Below are positions 32,600 to 45,249 of a DNA stretch of 64,000 nt, in pieces. Every line of letters starts with the position of its first letter. Positions within the stretch are counted from its first letter, which is position 1. Origin of the DNA: Beroe forskalii (taxonomy: Eukaryota > Ctenophora > Nuda > Beroida > Beroidae); assembly GCA_011033025.1 (NCBI GenBank), contig WFMF01000015.1:620001-684000 (forward strand), in the 5' to 3' direction. Below the pieces are notes generated by a model. The model was not told the origin of the DNA, did no database searches, and saw only the letters and a list, made by a program, of their open reading frames with translations. The translations under genes were made by a program, and so were the position numbers.

Positions 32600-35004
32600 T
32601 AATCATCCTCAGTTAGTTAATTTAATATGTGTTGTGTTGTAAGTTTAAAAAATTTCTTTCTCTAAACATCTGCAACCAGAACTACCCCCTCCTCTGGACG
32701 TCTGCATTTTCATTGAAAATCTTTTGTGTTATCAATTTTATGCCATTTTTTCTCAAATATGGAAAATCTAAGTCAAAATTCTAAAAAACGGACTATTTTC
32801 AAGTGAAAAACTACTCAAATTGCATAAATGCAGACATCTGCATTTGGCCAAACACCCCCTCACCTATGTCCACATTAACATCTGCATTGCCCAGACCCCC
32901 CTCTTTGCAGACTTCCTTTGATGGATGGCCCCTAACATAGTTGTGAGTTGCCATGTGGCCAAACCTCCCATATCAGCCATGTAATTGCTTCTTATAAATC
33001 AAATTGTTTGACTTATAAAGCTTACGAAAGAATAACCAACATCTATGCCAAAAACACGATAATAGTTTGGTTACTAAATTAAGAAGAGTATGACTTCAAC
33101 AAGCACAAAATCAATTAATCTATTTATCAAATACGTTCTTACTTTAATTGCTGCTATATGACCTTCCTACTTGTGATTAATTAATCAATTGCGAGCCCAA
33201 AGGACAAAAATTCCTTAAATAAAGATTGAAAAGCTTGATATCTACAGTACCAATTTGGCAAGGAAAATTTACTAAAAACTAGTCAATGAAAAAAGAAACT
33301 CCAAGAAAAATCTATGGTAAGGTGAGTCTGGTAAGGAGTGTGCAGTTGAAAATATTGGTGATGTCACATGCCTTATCTTTGACTGCTAATTACTTGTGAT
33401 TACTTTGGCTAATTTTGATAGGAAGTAAATGGTGGTGCTAGAATTATGAACAGTAAGAACCAAATTATGGAGTTATGCTCTTGATAGCTAATTAAACAAT
33501 TGACTGATCCAATAACTCCTATTTGAGCCCAAAGTTAAAGTAACCTGCATGATTAAACTAATATCATACTACTCAGCTCTGGTCAATATGACAATATAAT
33601 GACTGTATAGGTCAATGCTATTGCAACAAATGTGATTATAAAATAAAATAAATAAAAAAGAATTTTGCCAATTGTGCAACACAGTTCGATGCATATCATT
33701 CTACAAAACACTTAATTAATCATTTGATTATGTACCTTAACATGGTACTCAGAATTAACAAATTCGATCAACTGTCATCATTGGAAATATAATAGTCTAC
33801 AGGGTAATACATAACATGCTATCACCATCAGCTTAGATAACGATAAAAACATTTGAATAATTTAAATGAAAAATGGTGAGCTACTAACCCATACATGCAT
33901 ATATTATTCGATACATGCTTTAAAAATGCTGTTGTACAATTATAAGAAATGACAATTATAAATAGTTACTGCCATGCTATGTGTGCTGATCAGAAAATAT
34001 CAGATGTAGTAAATAGAGTTTCGTCTCTACAGAGTCGCCTTCAAATGTGCTCATAACACTTTATGTGACAGTTGACTTGATCTTTTGATCTAGTTTGACC
34101 AGATGGAGCTTTGAATTCCCTACACTGGACAAAGACTAATGATGAACTTAAATTCCTGAATGAACTTGAAGCTTATGAGACTAACACACCATCTAGTGGT
34201 TGGGGGAGGCGTTGGGCGCCCGTCAAATGCATTCAACCCCACAACACGGTCGCAAGTCCGTGTGCCACAGTGTTAGCTTTCATTACACCATATCATTTTT
34301 GGTGTCTCATTATCATTTGTTTGGATCTGCCTAGATCTCTGATAAAGGTATCTCACTTGGATCCTGTCAAAGACTAAGGAAAGAGCTGTTGGAAAGTTTT
34401 GTGGCTTGACTGTACAAAGATGATTGTATTTGTATCCCAAACATAAGAGTTGTAGATAAGGTTGTTAAAACCCCAAAATAATGCTTTTCAAGGGATTTCC
34501 TTGGATTTATTGTGGTCCCAGCACTCAGCAAGATATATATGAAAAAGCTTTTCTTGAAATGGAAAATGTTCTAATTCAAATTCAAATTCAATTGTTTTGA
34601 TGAAATACATCAACACTCTTGTCCACAAAATATCTATGTTTCATTAAACAGTACGCTGGATCTTCCAGCCCAAGTCATCTTAACATTAACACTGAAAAAT
34701 AAATACAGTAACAATAAAGCAATAACATAATTTAGTACGGTTAATAAATTAATAAATAATACTTTTGATAGCAATTAACAGCAGCAATCAATTCTACGCC
34801 TAGTTTAAAAATACACATACAGTATAGAGTCAAAGATAATTAAGTATAAACCCATTCCAAAGCTACATATAAACTTATTTGGGAATGCAACATATACATT
34901 TATTTGGTATTGCAATTATCATAGCTGAAAAAGAATTGATTAACTTGGGCTTCAGATTCCTTTTTACTATTCCTTTTAACTACCCTATTGTAGATGGATT
35001 TTAC
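32600..35004. other. Non-coding stretch
   Basis: AT-rich intergenic or intronic DNA up to the inner edge of the right arm. A diverged GC-richer piece at 34190-34265 (GGTTGGGGGAGGCGTTGGGC) stands out but matches nothing I know. The short open frames at 34111-34377 and 34879-35100 have no family features. Confidence 0.45.
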
Positions 35005-36290
35005 TTGCTAAACACGTATATCCCTGTGTGGCTCGCGCGGCGCGCTTCCCCAGCACAGGGCTATAGGACCAGGGCCATGCGCGGGCAGTTGACACCGTAA
35101 ATCTCGGTGTCAACTTTTTGGCTATTTTAAAGCGTTCGGCGCCGCGCGCTGCGCTCATTTGGCTAATTTGTTCGTTTAAACTTTGACTTTTTCAGGAATC
35201 GGGTTGGATAAAAAGCTACATCGACCAATTGCATTGGAGTAAAAGATTGAAATTGACCAATCATAGAGCCCATAGTTCCTGACATTGTCCGATCATTACT
35301 CACTGCTTCACTGAGCACAGATATGCCGCCTGAAACATCAATGCAATTTGTCGGTGTTTTTCATGTGATAGCTTTTAATTTATTGCTTTCAATTTTGCTT
35401 TTACTTTATTGCTAGTTATCTTTAACATTCATGTATTTTCTTAAATGAAGGTATATTGTCATCATGATTTGGCATTGTTTCTTGTGAGATTTCTCAGCAC
35501 AACCTGTAAACATTTTATTCAAATTCATTATTCAAATTCTTTCAATCTATTGCCGTTAGAATTTCTTTCAATTCTATGACCCTGTGAAGTGTGAACAATC
35601 AAGAGGAATATGTATCAGTTAGATTTAGTAGTTGATTTGTTCTCTTTATTACCTATACTTACTTGAGATTTACTGAAAAAGCTAACGTCTACGTGTGCTT
35701 TCAGGCCTCAGCACAAGACATTTGTTTCTTAATATATAGCACAAGAAATTTGTTTCTTAATGTATAGGAGAAGGAAGGATGTTTTAAGTATATAAGCTGT
35801 CAAAAATTGATATAATTATTATTTTATCAAGTCAATTGATCAAGAAATATATCTCGTGGTTTGAACCCATGTCATCTTTGTTTAGAAATGCTTCAACGGT
35901 AGGCTGTCTGTCATTATTAATTTCAGTTGAAGTCCGAGTGTTTTTAATTTCTTGGGGATCTGATCATTTGATATAATTCTGGTCAGGCAAGCTTTGATTT
36001 CAGCCAGCTAGCGAAATGATCTATGATTTTATATCGAAGTTCAATTAGAGAATTAGGACCCCGTATCTTTTATTCATGTATTTCTTATATTCTTTCTTAT
36101 ATTCATTCATTCATTCATATGTTAGATATAGTTTTCAATGCAATCCTTCATTCCTCACATCTTTACTTCCTTTTTAGTCTTTTGATGGGTGGCCCTATTA
36201 ACAGATTTTAGATTTGACTTGGTGCTCGCCCTCAGCACGACCTTAAAGCTTCTTCTATATAAAGCAAGAGAAAAATATATTCTAATTTCA

Positions 36291-36453
36291 GTGCTGTAAA
36301 ACATTATAATTGAATTGAATTGAACAGCTAGTTTCTGCACACTTCTGCACCGCACCCTTCCCAGCTTCATTAGCGTCTTTTAGAACTCCCTGCTTTGTGC
36401 CTTCATCATGTCCGAGTCAATTCAATTCAATTCAATTATAAGATTTTACAGCA
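36291..36453. mobile_element. MITE nested in the right arm
   Basis: GTGCTGTAAAACATTATAAT...TTGAATTGAA at the left and TTCAATTCAATTCAATTATA...GATTTTACAGCAC at the right. It is the counterpart of the 4911-5056 element, a few bases longer in its centre. Confidence 0.75.
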
Positions 36454-38164
36454 CAATTATTGAAATATACTGTGTCTCTCCCTTTCTATTGGATTTCTAT
36501 ATAGTAAGAGGCTGCTGGGTCGTGCTAAGTCAGGGATTCCGGGGGATTCCCTTTAATTTTCATTGATTTTTCTCCCGTTTTGTACTCCCCTTTGAAGCTT
36601 CGATGCCGCACTCTTGGAAAGTGCACACTGGTCCTGTCATTTGCTTCAATCACCCTATAACTAGCCCATACTTGTCTATCTATCCTCCTATCACATGCTC
36701 ATCACCATCACGACTTCACCCCCATTAACATACTGAGCCAGTATGTGATATTTCTATAACATTACCTTTGTTATAAATTATATTTGATAATTCCTTGACT
36801 ATATTTTCAGAAAACTTGACAGTATATATAATAAGGGCTTTTGCTTACAATTTTTTTCCTGAAAATTTCTACTAGTTTTTGTTTTCTCCTTCTTCATTGC
36901 CCTTGCCCACTTCCCTTTGAGCCTTCCTTTGTGAACATGAAGTACCTATGTACCTATTTAGTACTTATTTTGTTTCCAGCCTAGTTTATTGAAAATTTCA
37001 TCTACTTTTAGTTATTTATTTGAGACAAAATATTGCCCACTTCTAGTACCAACCTACATTTGTAACATTTTGTATTATCTTCTTATTTTCTATCTATAGT
37101 TATCTATAGTTTAGTGTAAGTTTTCTCTGAAATTTTTACCTAGTCTCTGGTGCCAATTGCCGTGCCATGTATTTATGCCATTTTCAATGAAAATATAATC
37201 TAGTTTTTGGTGTCGACTGCAGATTTGCCTATTTGAATCAAAATGTTCCCAACACATTTATATACCTACTCCAAATTATGAAGTTTCATTGTTTGGTCTT
37301 CTTGGTTTGTTCAAGGCAAAATATTCTAATATTGTCCATTTTTTACTGTAGGTACAGTATGAAAATGTTTTCGTGGACGACGGATGTACATAAGTGCTCT
37401 TCATGCTTTCATAAATCAGCAAAGACTCAAAGAGAACGATACTCCATGGCATGAAAATCTGAGAGATGCTCCACCCAAACTGAGAAGAAGTATTGAGAGA
37501 CTTCCTTATTCATGTGGTAAGAAGATGTTGTGACAACATTGTTGTACAATTGTTAAATTGATATGGTATCTAACCATATAATATGGAACCTAACCTGCTT
37601 ACTGGAACAGTGACTTTTTGATGAATTACAGATAATTTAACTACCTTATTGGCCTTTATTTAACAGGCCTTTTTATAACCGACCCTTTTTTAACCGGTCC
37701 TATGGAAAAAAATCGAATCATTTTTGAACTATTTTAACCGGCCCCTTGGACAAAAATTTTCCAAGCAGTTGCCACACCGAGAAATTTTTGCTCAAGAAAA
37801 TTAAATTAAACCCAAATCCTGGTATATTATCATGATTTAAGTCATATTCTGTGTTATAAAAAAGAATGACGGTCAAATGAATTTAACAGTACATAAGCCA
37901 AGCAACGAAAGTCTCATCTGGCCTAAATCAACTGTCAATTTAATGGTCCCACTTAAACCGGCCATTTTTAGCGAGCCTTTTGGACAAAAATCTCATTATG
38001 GGCCGGTTAAACAAGGGCAAACAAGGTATCATGAACATTAGCAAGTTTTACACCTCATGTACATTGATATTAATCAACTTATCTTACAAGAGTACAAGAC
38101 AATTGTAGCGGTGTACATAGTATACCTTATGTTGTATGATCCCTATTTCACCACTCACTAAGTG

Positions 38165-39078
38165 ACCACTGGTGTCAGTGATACATGACGTACTAGTGTC
38201 AGGGATACATGACGTACTGGTGTCAGGGATACATGGCGCACTGGTGTAAGGGATACATGGCGTACTGGTGTCAGGGATACATGGCGTACTGGTGTCAGGG
38301 ATACATGACGTACTGGTGTCAGGGATACATGGCGTACTGGTGTCAGGGATACATGACGTACTGGTGTCAGGGATACATGACGTACTGGTGTCAGGGATAC
38401 ATGGCGTACTGGTGTCAATGATACATTGCGTACTGGTGTCAGAGGTACATGACGTACTTGTATCAGAGATGCATGACGTACTGGTGTCAGGGATGCATGA
38501 CGTACTGGTGTCAGGGATACATGACGTAAGGGACATGGCGTACTGGTGTCAGGGATACATGACGTACTGGTGTCAGGGATACATGGCGTACTGGACACTG
38601 GTGTCAGGGATACATGGCGTACTGGTGTCATACATGATACATGGCGATACTGGTGTCAGGGATACATGACGTACTGGTGTCAGGGATACATGACGTACTG
38701 GTGTCAGGGATACATGACGTACTGGTGTCAGGGATACATGGCGTACTGGTGTCAGGGATACATGACGTACTGGTGTCAGGGATACATGGCGTACTGGTGT
38801 CAATGATTCATGACGTACTGGTGTCAGAGGTACATGGCGTACTGGTGTCAGGGATACATGACGTACTGGTGTCAGGGATGCATGACGTACTGGTGTCAGG
38901 GATACATGACGAGATGACGTACTGGTGCCAGGGATACATGGCGTACTGGTGTCAGGGATACATGGCGTACTGGTGTCAGGGATACATGGCGTACTGGTGT
39001 CAGGGATACATGGCGTACTGGTGTCAGTGGTCACTGGATACTGGTGTTATTGATGCCTGGACAAGTGGTGTCAGGGAT
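38165..39078. repeat. 24-bp tandem array in the right arm
   Basis: Same unit as at 2265-3270, on the opposite strand (TACTGGTGTCAGGGATACAT), about 38 copies by span. Variant units found in both arrays (the CGTCATCTCGTCATG duplication, the GTACTGGACACTGGTGTC insertion, and the TACTTGTATCAGAGATGC variant) show the arrays descend from one array. Copy number has since changed. Confidence 0.95.
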
Positions 39079-39924
39079 ACCTGACGTATCTAGATATTAG
39101 ATGCATCGGATATCTGGTGTGCTGGTGTCATGGACTGAAATGAAATTCTGTAGTGATGTGAATAGACACAAGATACGTACTACTAAGATAGACAACAATG
39201 AAACATGAGCACAATAGCACATCCCAAGCCATGCTCCCTATTGTAATTATTGAGGTTCCTGATCGGGCTCTTCAACCGGCACAAGGCCAAAATTGCATTA
39301 TCTTTGACCCAGTTAAGCCGGCCATTTGAGCCAAAATCCCATCTTTCATCAAAATTGGTCAAAAATCTGATAAAATTCATGGCTGAAATAATTTAATGTA
39401 GCCTAATTTTCTCACCCTTCAGCTCTTCAGTGGGACATCAGTATTTTTCTCATAATCATGCCCGTAGCCCATATCATTCTAACTCCTCGTTTTCTCTTCC
39501 ACTGCAATTCTGCAAACCCTTTACTTGCTGAAGTTTGAGACGCCATCCCTCCAAGGGCACTGTAACAACCTACAACTATAACAACCCAATTTTCTTATTC
39601 TCGATCTCATATAAATCCTGATGAAATTTGCATCATGCTTAAGCTTATATCTTCATTTTGATTTTAAACCCATGACCAATTTTAAATTTTTATGACAATG
39701 CCGTTATTTTTCAGTTTTCAGCATGAATCAGTGCTCTGAAGATCTACAGATCTACAGATAGGAATGGAAACAGAAACAGTAATGGAAACAACTAAATACC
39801 ACACTATATTCTGTAATCTCTAGGAGGTGGGTTTCTCAGTTTTAATTCACACTTTTAACTAATCGAATCACCCGATAAAGCGGTAAAAGTGTCACAAGAG
39901 TTGTAATTTTGTCCAATGGATCCA

Positions 39925-40933
39925 TCATATGTCCTTCTTTCCTTTACGCCCTCTTCTTTCTGCAACCGTATTATCCCCAACACCCCGTTGCACCTGCAGC
40001 CGCCATCGCCACACCCACGTTATCAGGCCTTGTATCCCCAGAGAGACCACCACCGCCATAACCCCAGCTACCACGTGGTTCCAAATACTGCCTCCCGCTC
40101 GATATCTCTCTTCTTCCATGTGTCCTATTAATTCCTCCTGGCTTTTGATTGTCGGAAACATTCACCCACTTTAGTTCTTTTGTCTTTTCTTGTATCCTTC
40201 GCCTCCAGTCCGTCCTATTCTCCACATCGAGTTTAATGAACATGGATGTATCTTTGGGCCCCCTAAATAGCTCATCTCCAATTATGACTTCCATACCAGG
40301 TTCAAACTCCAAAAATAAAATGTTATGGTCAGTTTTGTTCATGCTGAGTAACTTCCCATTCGGGTAGGAGCTGGTTGACTTAACCTCCGCCTGGGTTCTT
40401 ATGAACAATCCATTTCTTGTTTGGAGGATTTTGTCATTGCATTCAATCCTTCTCAAGTCACAATCGGATGTATCCTCTGACAGACATGCGGCTTTCTTTC
40501 GGGCCATCTTCTCTTTGCACATGTGAACATTTTCCTTGACCTCACAGTTCAGGCTGTCGTGGGTGTACCAGGATGTATTGTTTTGGTACACTGTATCGGG
40601 AAGAACTAGTTCCCAACATTCCTGCCCTATATACTTGTATCCCAGTCTGATAGATATCATAGAGGGGATACACATCCTGCAAGGTAAGGTTTGGTATTAT
40701 CAAAACCAAGTGAGTAGTAAATGCATCTTCATCAATTGCTACCTCTGATACAAACATTCTACCAAACTGGTATACCAGTGATGGATGGCTTTGGTAGATC
40801 CTACAGTTCGCGCCAGTTGTACACAATTTAAGATCTTGGCCGAGGGTGGCTCTGATTTATCTTCAAGATTGGAGGAGGTAAACTCGGAGCTTACTTTATC
40901 CATCAAGGTGTTACACAGCGATAAACACGTCAT
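39925..40933 (-). pseudogene. Env-like membrane glycoprotein remnant of a retroelement
   Basis: Minus-strand frames interrupted by shifts near 40670 and 40150. The N-proximal part has THLVLIIPNLTLQD and YPLYDIY, then a Cys-containing ectodomain with several N-glycosylation sites (N-N-T, N-K-T, N-R-T) and spaced cysteines (C-E-V near 40545, C-L-S, C-D-L, C-N-D). The last piece has a hydrophobic span, IWNHVVAGVMAVVVSLGIQG, followed by WVWRWR, typical of a membrane anchor near a C-terminus. The topology and the IIPNL / YxLYD blocks recall F-type env proteins of Gypsy- or BEL-like elements. No pol gene was found next to it. The stop codon lies about 15 bases from the outer edge of the right arm. 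Frameshifts make it non-functional. An unrelated host membrane protein is the main alternative. Confidence 0.45.
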
Positions 40934-41085
40934 ACGTCAAACCCAAAACCTACTCACATACTGCTCACTCACACTCACTGACACGCACTCCTCGCTCTCT
41001 CTCTAGCCATAACAAACGTACTAACTCACTCCTCGCATTACCCACTCACACTGATCATTAAGGTGACCGAGATTGGCCAAAAAGT

Positions 41086-42414
41086 GGCAGTCTTGAACTA
41101 TTCCGACACGACCGGCTGGCCGGTCGGCTAGCCGGCCGGCCAGCCGGTGAGCCAACCGGCTAGCCGGCCGGCTAGTCAATCAGCCGGTCGGCTAGCCGCC
41201 CGGCTTGCCAGTTAGCCGGTCGGCTAGCCGGTGAGCCAACCGGCCAGCCGGTGAGCCGGCCGGCTAACCCCTGCTCCAACACTCCTTTGCCTTCCTTCTC
41301 CAAACCTTCGTTTGCCTTCCTTCTCGGGCAGAAATATCCCCAATCAGCGTATCAAATTTTCAGGACTGCCTCTCAATCAGTACATTAGTGGGTTAACGTA
41401 TTCTCGCGGTATACCTACGTATCTCGCGTCAAAATAATGTATCAAGATAAGAACATCGCTCTCCTACTTGGGATCGCATTCACTTCGCCGTGTGTTACGT
41501 GAATATGACTGATTGCAGGGTGAAAATACTTCGTATCTCGCGTCATGTAATGCCTTATCAAGATAAGAACATCGCTCTCTTACTTGGGATCGCATTCACT
41601 TACGTGTGTTACGTGAATATGACTGATTGCAGGGTGAAAATACTTCCAACAGAATAGTAACATCGGTCACTTACGTATCTCTGACTGATTGCAGGGTGAA
41701 AATACTTCCAACAGAATAGTAACATCGGTCACTTACGTATCTCATGTGACACGGACTGATAAGGACTACATTCAATGCAATGCTTCATAGATCGTCTCCT
41801 ACCCTGTTATTGCATGGTCACGTCGGTTCAAGACGAATACTTCCAACAGAATAGTAACATCGTTCACTTACGTATGTTCACTTTTCATATGGCGAGATAT
41901 GGGATCCTTAACGAGATGCGATGGGATATGAGACCTTGCACACGTTCAGTTGGCTACTATTCGGTTCAGATCATGTGATGAGGCATCTTCACGTAAGACA
42001 CGTAAGTAGGAGAGCGATGTTTTATCTTGATAAGGCATTACTTGACGCGAGATACGTAGGTATACCGCGAGAATACGTTAACCCACTAATGTACTGATTG
42101 AGAGGCAGTCCTGAAAATTTGGATACGCTGATTTCGGATATTTCGCCCGAGAAGGAAGGCAAACGAAGGTTTGGAGAAGGAAGGCAAAGGAGTGTTGGAG
42201 CAGGGGTTAGCCGGCCGGCTCACCGGCTGGCCGGTCGGCTAGCCGGTTGGCTCACCGGCTAGCCGACCGGCTAACCGGCCGGCTAGCCGGCCGGCTAACT
42301 GGCAAGCCGGGCGGCTAAGGCCGGACGATTGACTAGCCGGCCGGCTAGCCGGTTGGCTCACCGGCTGGCCGGTCGGCTAGCCGGCCGGTCGTGTCGGAAT
42401 AGTTCAAGACTGCC
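41086..42414. mobile_element. 1329-bp fold-back element with CCGGCCGGCTAG arms and 8-bp TSD
   Basis: Ends are GGCAGTCTTGAACTATTCCG at 41086 and the exact complement ending at 42414, flanked by a perfect 8-bp duplication CAAAAAGT (41078-41085 and 42415-42422). Inside come an irregular array of CCGGC/CGGTTAGC modules (41110-41265 and its inverted partner 42205-42385), a second inverted domain (TCCTTTGCCTTCCTTCTCC and following), and a central segment with near-tandem copies of a ~100 bp unit containing GACTGATTGCAGGGTGAAAA (41500-41840). It has no transposase. The layout (outer repeated domain, inner inverted domain, 8-bp duplication) resembles the TU elements described from sea urchins. Confidence 0.92.
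41500..41880 (+). repeat. Near-tandem units in the centre of the fold-back element
   Basis: TGACTGATTGCAGGGTGAAAA occurs three times (about 41507, 41620, 41680), alternating with CTTCCAACAGAATAGTAACATCGGTCACTTACGTATC-type blocks (41645, 41705, 41840). Copies differ by small deletions. Confidence 0.75.
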
Positions 42415-42462
42415 CAAAAAGTACCCAAAAACTGACTATTTTCTACAATAGTGGGTATAGTA

Positions 42463-44059
42463 CAGGGTGCGCCAAAAGTCTTGACCCCTTTTACTTTTTT
42501 GATCATTCGAAAAATACAGCAGATATTTCGATTCTGTGAGAAGTTTCTTTAAATAAAACCAAAGAATGGCGGATTTCGAGATTTTTAGGTTGCTAGGACG
42601 TCCTTAGCAACCACACGAGTTCCCATAGCAACCGACCTAAAAATTGAGGATTTTTTGCATTTTTGATATTTAGATCTAGGCCGCACTTTCTGTTTTGATT
42701 ACTCATCATAATGGATAGATATTTCGATTCTGTGAAAATTTTCAGTGATCATAACACTGAATTCTGAGATTTTCAATGCATGTACGATGTAGTCTCATTG
42801 GGTGGAATTTGGGGCTTATGTAAGTGGAAATCCTTGAATTCTAAATCTGGTTGCTATGGAAACTCGTGCGGTTGCTATGAAAGTCATAGCAACATGAAAA
42901 TCTCGAAATCCAGCGTTGACTCGTTATGAACACTGAAACTTTTCACAGAATTGAAATATCTATCCTGTATGATGGCCAATCAAGACAATAAATTTGGTCC
43001 AGATTTATATGTCAAGAATACCAAAAATCTTCAATTTTTAGGTCAGTTGCTATGGGAACTCTTGTGGTTGTTATGGACGTCATAGCAACCTAACAAGAAT
43101 TGCGCCTGCCAGCACAATTCTTGTTATCCATTGTTCCCGTATGCAGGCGCTTAATTTCCCTCCCCAACATACAAAAATTATAAATCACGAGGATGAATAA
43201 CAGTTAATTAAAGTTCCTCGCACCGTATACGCATAACTTTGTGGCGGCGCGTAGGTTTCACGTGTGATCATCGCTTCACGAATGCTGCGCGGCGCATGTT
43301 TCGTAGGTTCGTTGTAATTTGAGATTTCGCGCAAAGCCTTTATTTCATTTTATGTAAGTTTTGTTACGTTAGAGTTTTGTAGACTCCTGCGTACGCATTT
43401 GCCTACTTATGATTACGCTGCTTCTTTGAAGCTTTGATATGATTATAATGGTTTTTACTCCGAGATGATCCTTTTGATTTAATGATTCATACTTTTCAAT
43501 TTTCATTGGAATTGGTTCAACATATTTCTTCGAACAGAACTTAGACGATTCAGTAGCCAACTCTGTCAAATGACCTCAATTGTCTTCATGTTGCAGCATC
43601 ATTTTTTCCTGAAATAGTTGTTGCCTACTTTTGTTGTTTAAAATTTCAGTAATAAAGTTAGAAATGAGTTTTTAACTAAATTATTATTAAGTTCACTCCT
43701 CGGCCTTATGTTGTGAAGTTGTGATAGCCGCAGGAGTCAATGACTGATATTCTGTTAATCGCTCTTCAGGCAGCTGATTGCTGCCCAAGTCAGGAATGAC
43801 TTGGGCCGAATTCAGACAAAGGAAGAAATTGGACATAATTTGGCACGGACGCCGGCCGTGGCGCGCGCACGTGCAACGTGAATACTGGCCTCTGATTGGT
43901 TGTTAGCATGGTTACCACAGTTGAGGTAGTATGTACAAATTTCCCCGGGCACTTTCTGAACTTGTCCATTGAAAGAAACTTTTTACAGAATCGAAATATC
44001 TGCTGTATTTTTCGAATGATCAAAAAAGTAAAAGGGGTCAAGACTTTTGGCGCACCCTG
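42463..44059. mobile_element. 1.6-kb MITE-like element, same family as 21604-22247
   Basis: CAGGGTGCGCCAAAAGTCTT at 42463 and its complement ending at 44059, flanked by TA on both sides. The terminal inverted repeat extends about 75 bases (through ATTTCGATTCTGT). The middle contains further inverted segments (for example the AAGAATTG...CAATTCTT hairpin at 43098-43127) and an AT-rich part without ORFs of note, perhaps a nested insertion. No transposase was seen. Confidence 0.8.
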
Positions 44060-44349
44060 TACAAGGTTATTGGACGATTGAATATTGGACATTTCGCAGA
44101 GTTGCAGTAGATTTTCATTTTCAAGAGATGGTGACGTAGTAAAGTAACACAAATCTCTAAATGACAGGGACACCGTGATACCAAGTTCAAAAATTTTCCA
44201 AATTCTCAGAATCACTTTTTAACCGTTCAGATTATAGTCAAACATGATTTTGATTCTAAAATGATCGGTTTGGTCGACAGAAATTTCGATCCTGAAATAG
44301 CCTGAACTAGAATTTGCTCATCTTTGGAACCTACTCGATGAGTTAACAT

Positions 44350-44575
44350 ACATCTACTCCGCAACAGGTCCAGAGCCCTAGGAGAATTCCTTGCTAAAAA
44401 AAGCCCGGATAAGCCACCGGTTCCGGGTTACACACTGACACATCCAAACAGCAACTCCTAACTCGACTGGAGCTGTGAACGATCAGGAGATGGAGTATAC
44501 GTGGACATCAGTATACAGCTTCCCAACTGCTATCCCTGCTGCTCTGCTGAACCCTTCGAATGTAGGTAATTATGT
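44350..44575 (+). pseudogene. Possible LINE endonuclease fragment
   Basis: One plus-strand frame, with a single stop near 44457, reads RNRSRALGEFLAKKSPD, PVPGYTLTHP and then ERSGDGVYVDISIQL. This resembles the start of an AP-type endonuclease in LINE ORF2 (a PGYTLFR-like motif followed by RSGGGVAIYV). The match is short and the catalytic residues are outside it, so the call is tentative. Confidence 0.3.
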
Positions 44576-45249
44576 GGGTACATGAGTGTCACATTATAGC
44601 CAGTAGCCTGTAATTTTTTTTAAATGTGTCGTGACCGACGAAAACCATGATTTTGGTTTGAATGGTGATCGATATGATCCAACTGAGATGTCTGCAAAAT
44701 TTGGTGCGTCTATTCTAGTCCAGAAAGCCAGAAGTAATCCCCAAATGACTGGCACGTGTGCCAGAATTGAATTTCGATTTTTCGCTTATTTCATCGTGTT
44801 TTGGGGATTCATCTGCTGACTGCGCCTTATAACGCCGATAAAATTAGCTGTTCTGTAATTATGCCGTTGAACTAAGTCAAACTGCGGTCTGTGAGAATCT
44901 CCTGTACAAACCATATTAACAAGCTAAGCCGAAGAACACTGAAATTGCCAAATTTTGTAGTACGGTTCCACACAAAACAGTATTTTTGTGTTCCGCCATG
45001 ACATTTGTCGGAAAAAAGTAGATATTGCAGCGCATTTCACTTTTAAATTTTACGCGGCGCGCGCTGCGCGCGCGTTCCTTCTGCTTCGATATGTTTAGAA
45101 GCTTCATTGCTATTTATCAGTTTTCTTGTGTGTGTTGATTTAGCAGCTCTCTTATCAGTAAACTGCAACTTGTTGCATGCACTCAGCTTAGTGTCTTGTA
45201 CACGGCTTAAGCTTTTTGCCTACACTGTAGCGTGTTCAGTGTGCACACG

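Larger units (their letters stand above)
35005..39908 (-). repeat. Right ~5 kb arm of the large inverted repeat
   Basis: Reverse complement of 1430-6477. The inner end starts TTGCTAAACACGTATATCCC at 35005 and the outer end finishes GTGTCACAAGAGTTGT near 39904. Sequence agreement with the left arm is high, with point differences and small indels (for example around 35335-35380 and 36300-36420). Beyond 35005 and 39922 the two sides are unrelated. A 65-codon open frame (39183-39380, minus) is identical in both arms, but nothing supports it as a gene. Confidence 0.88.
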
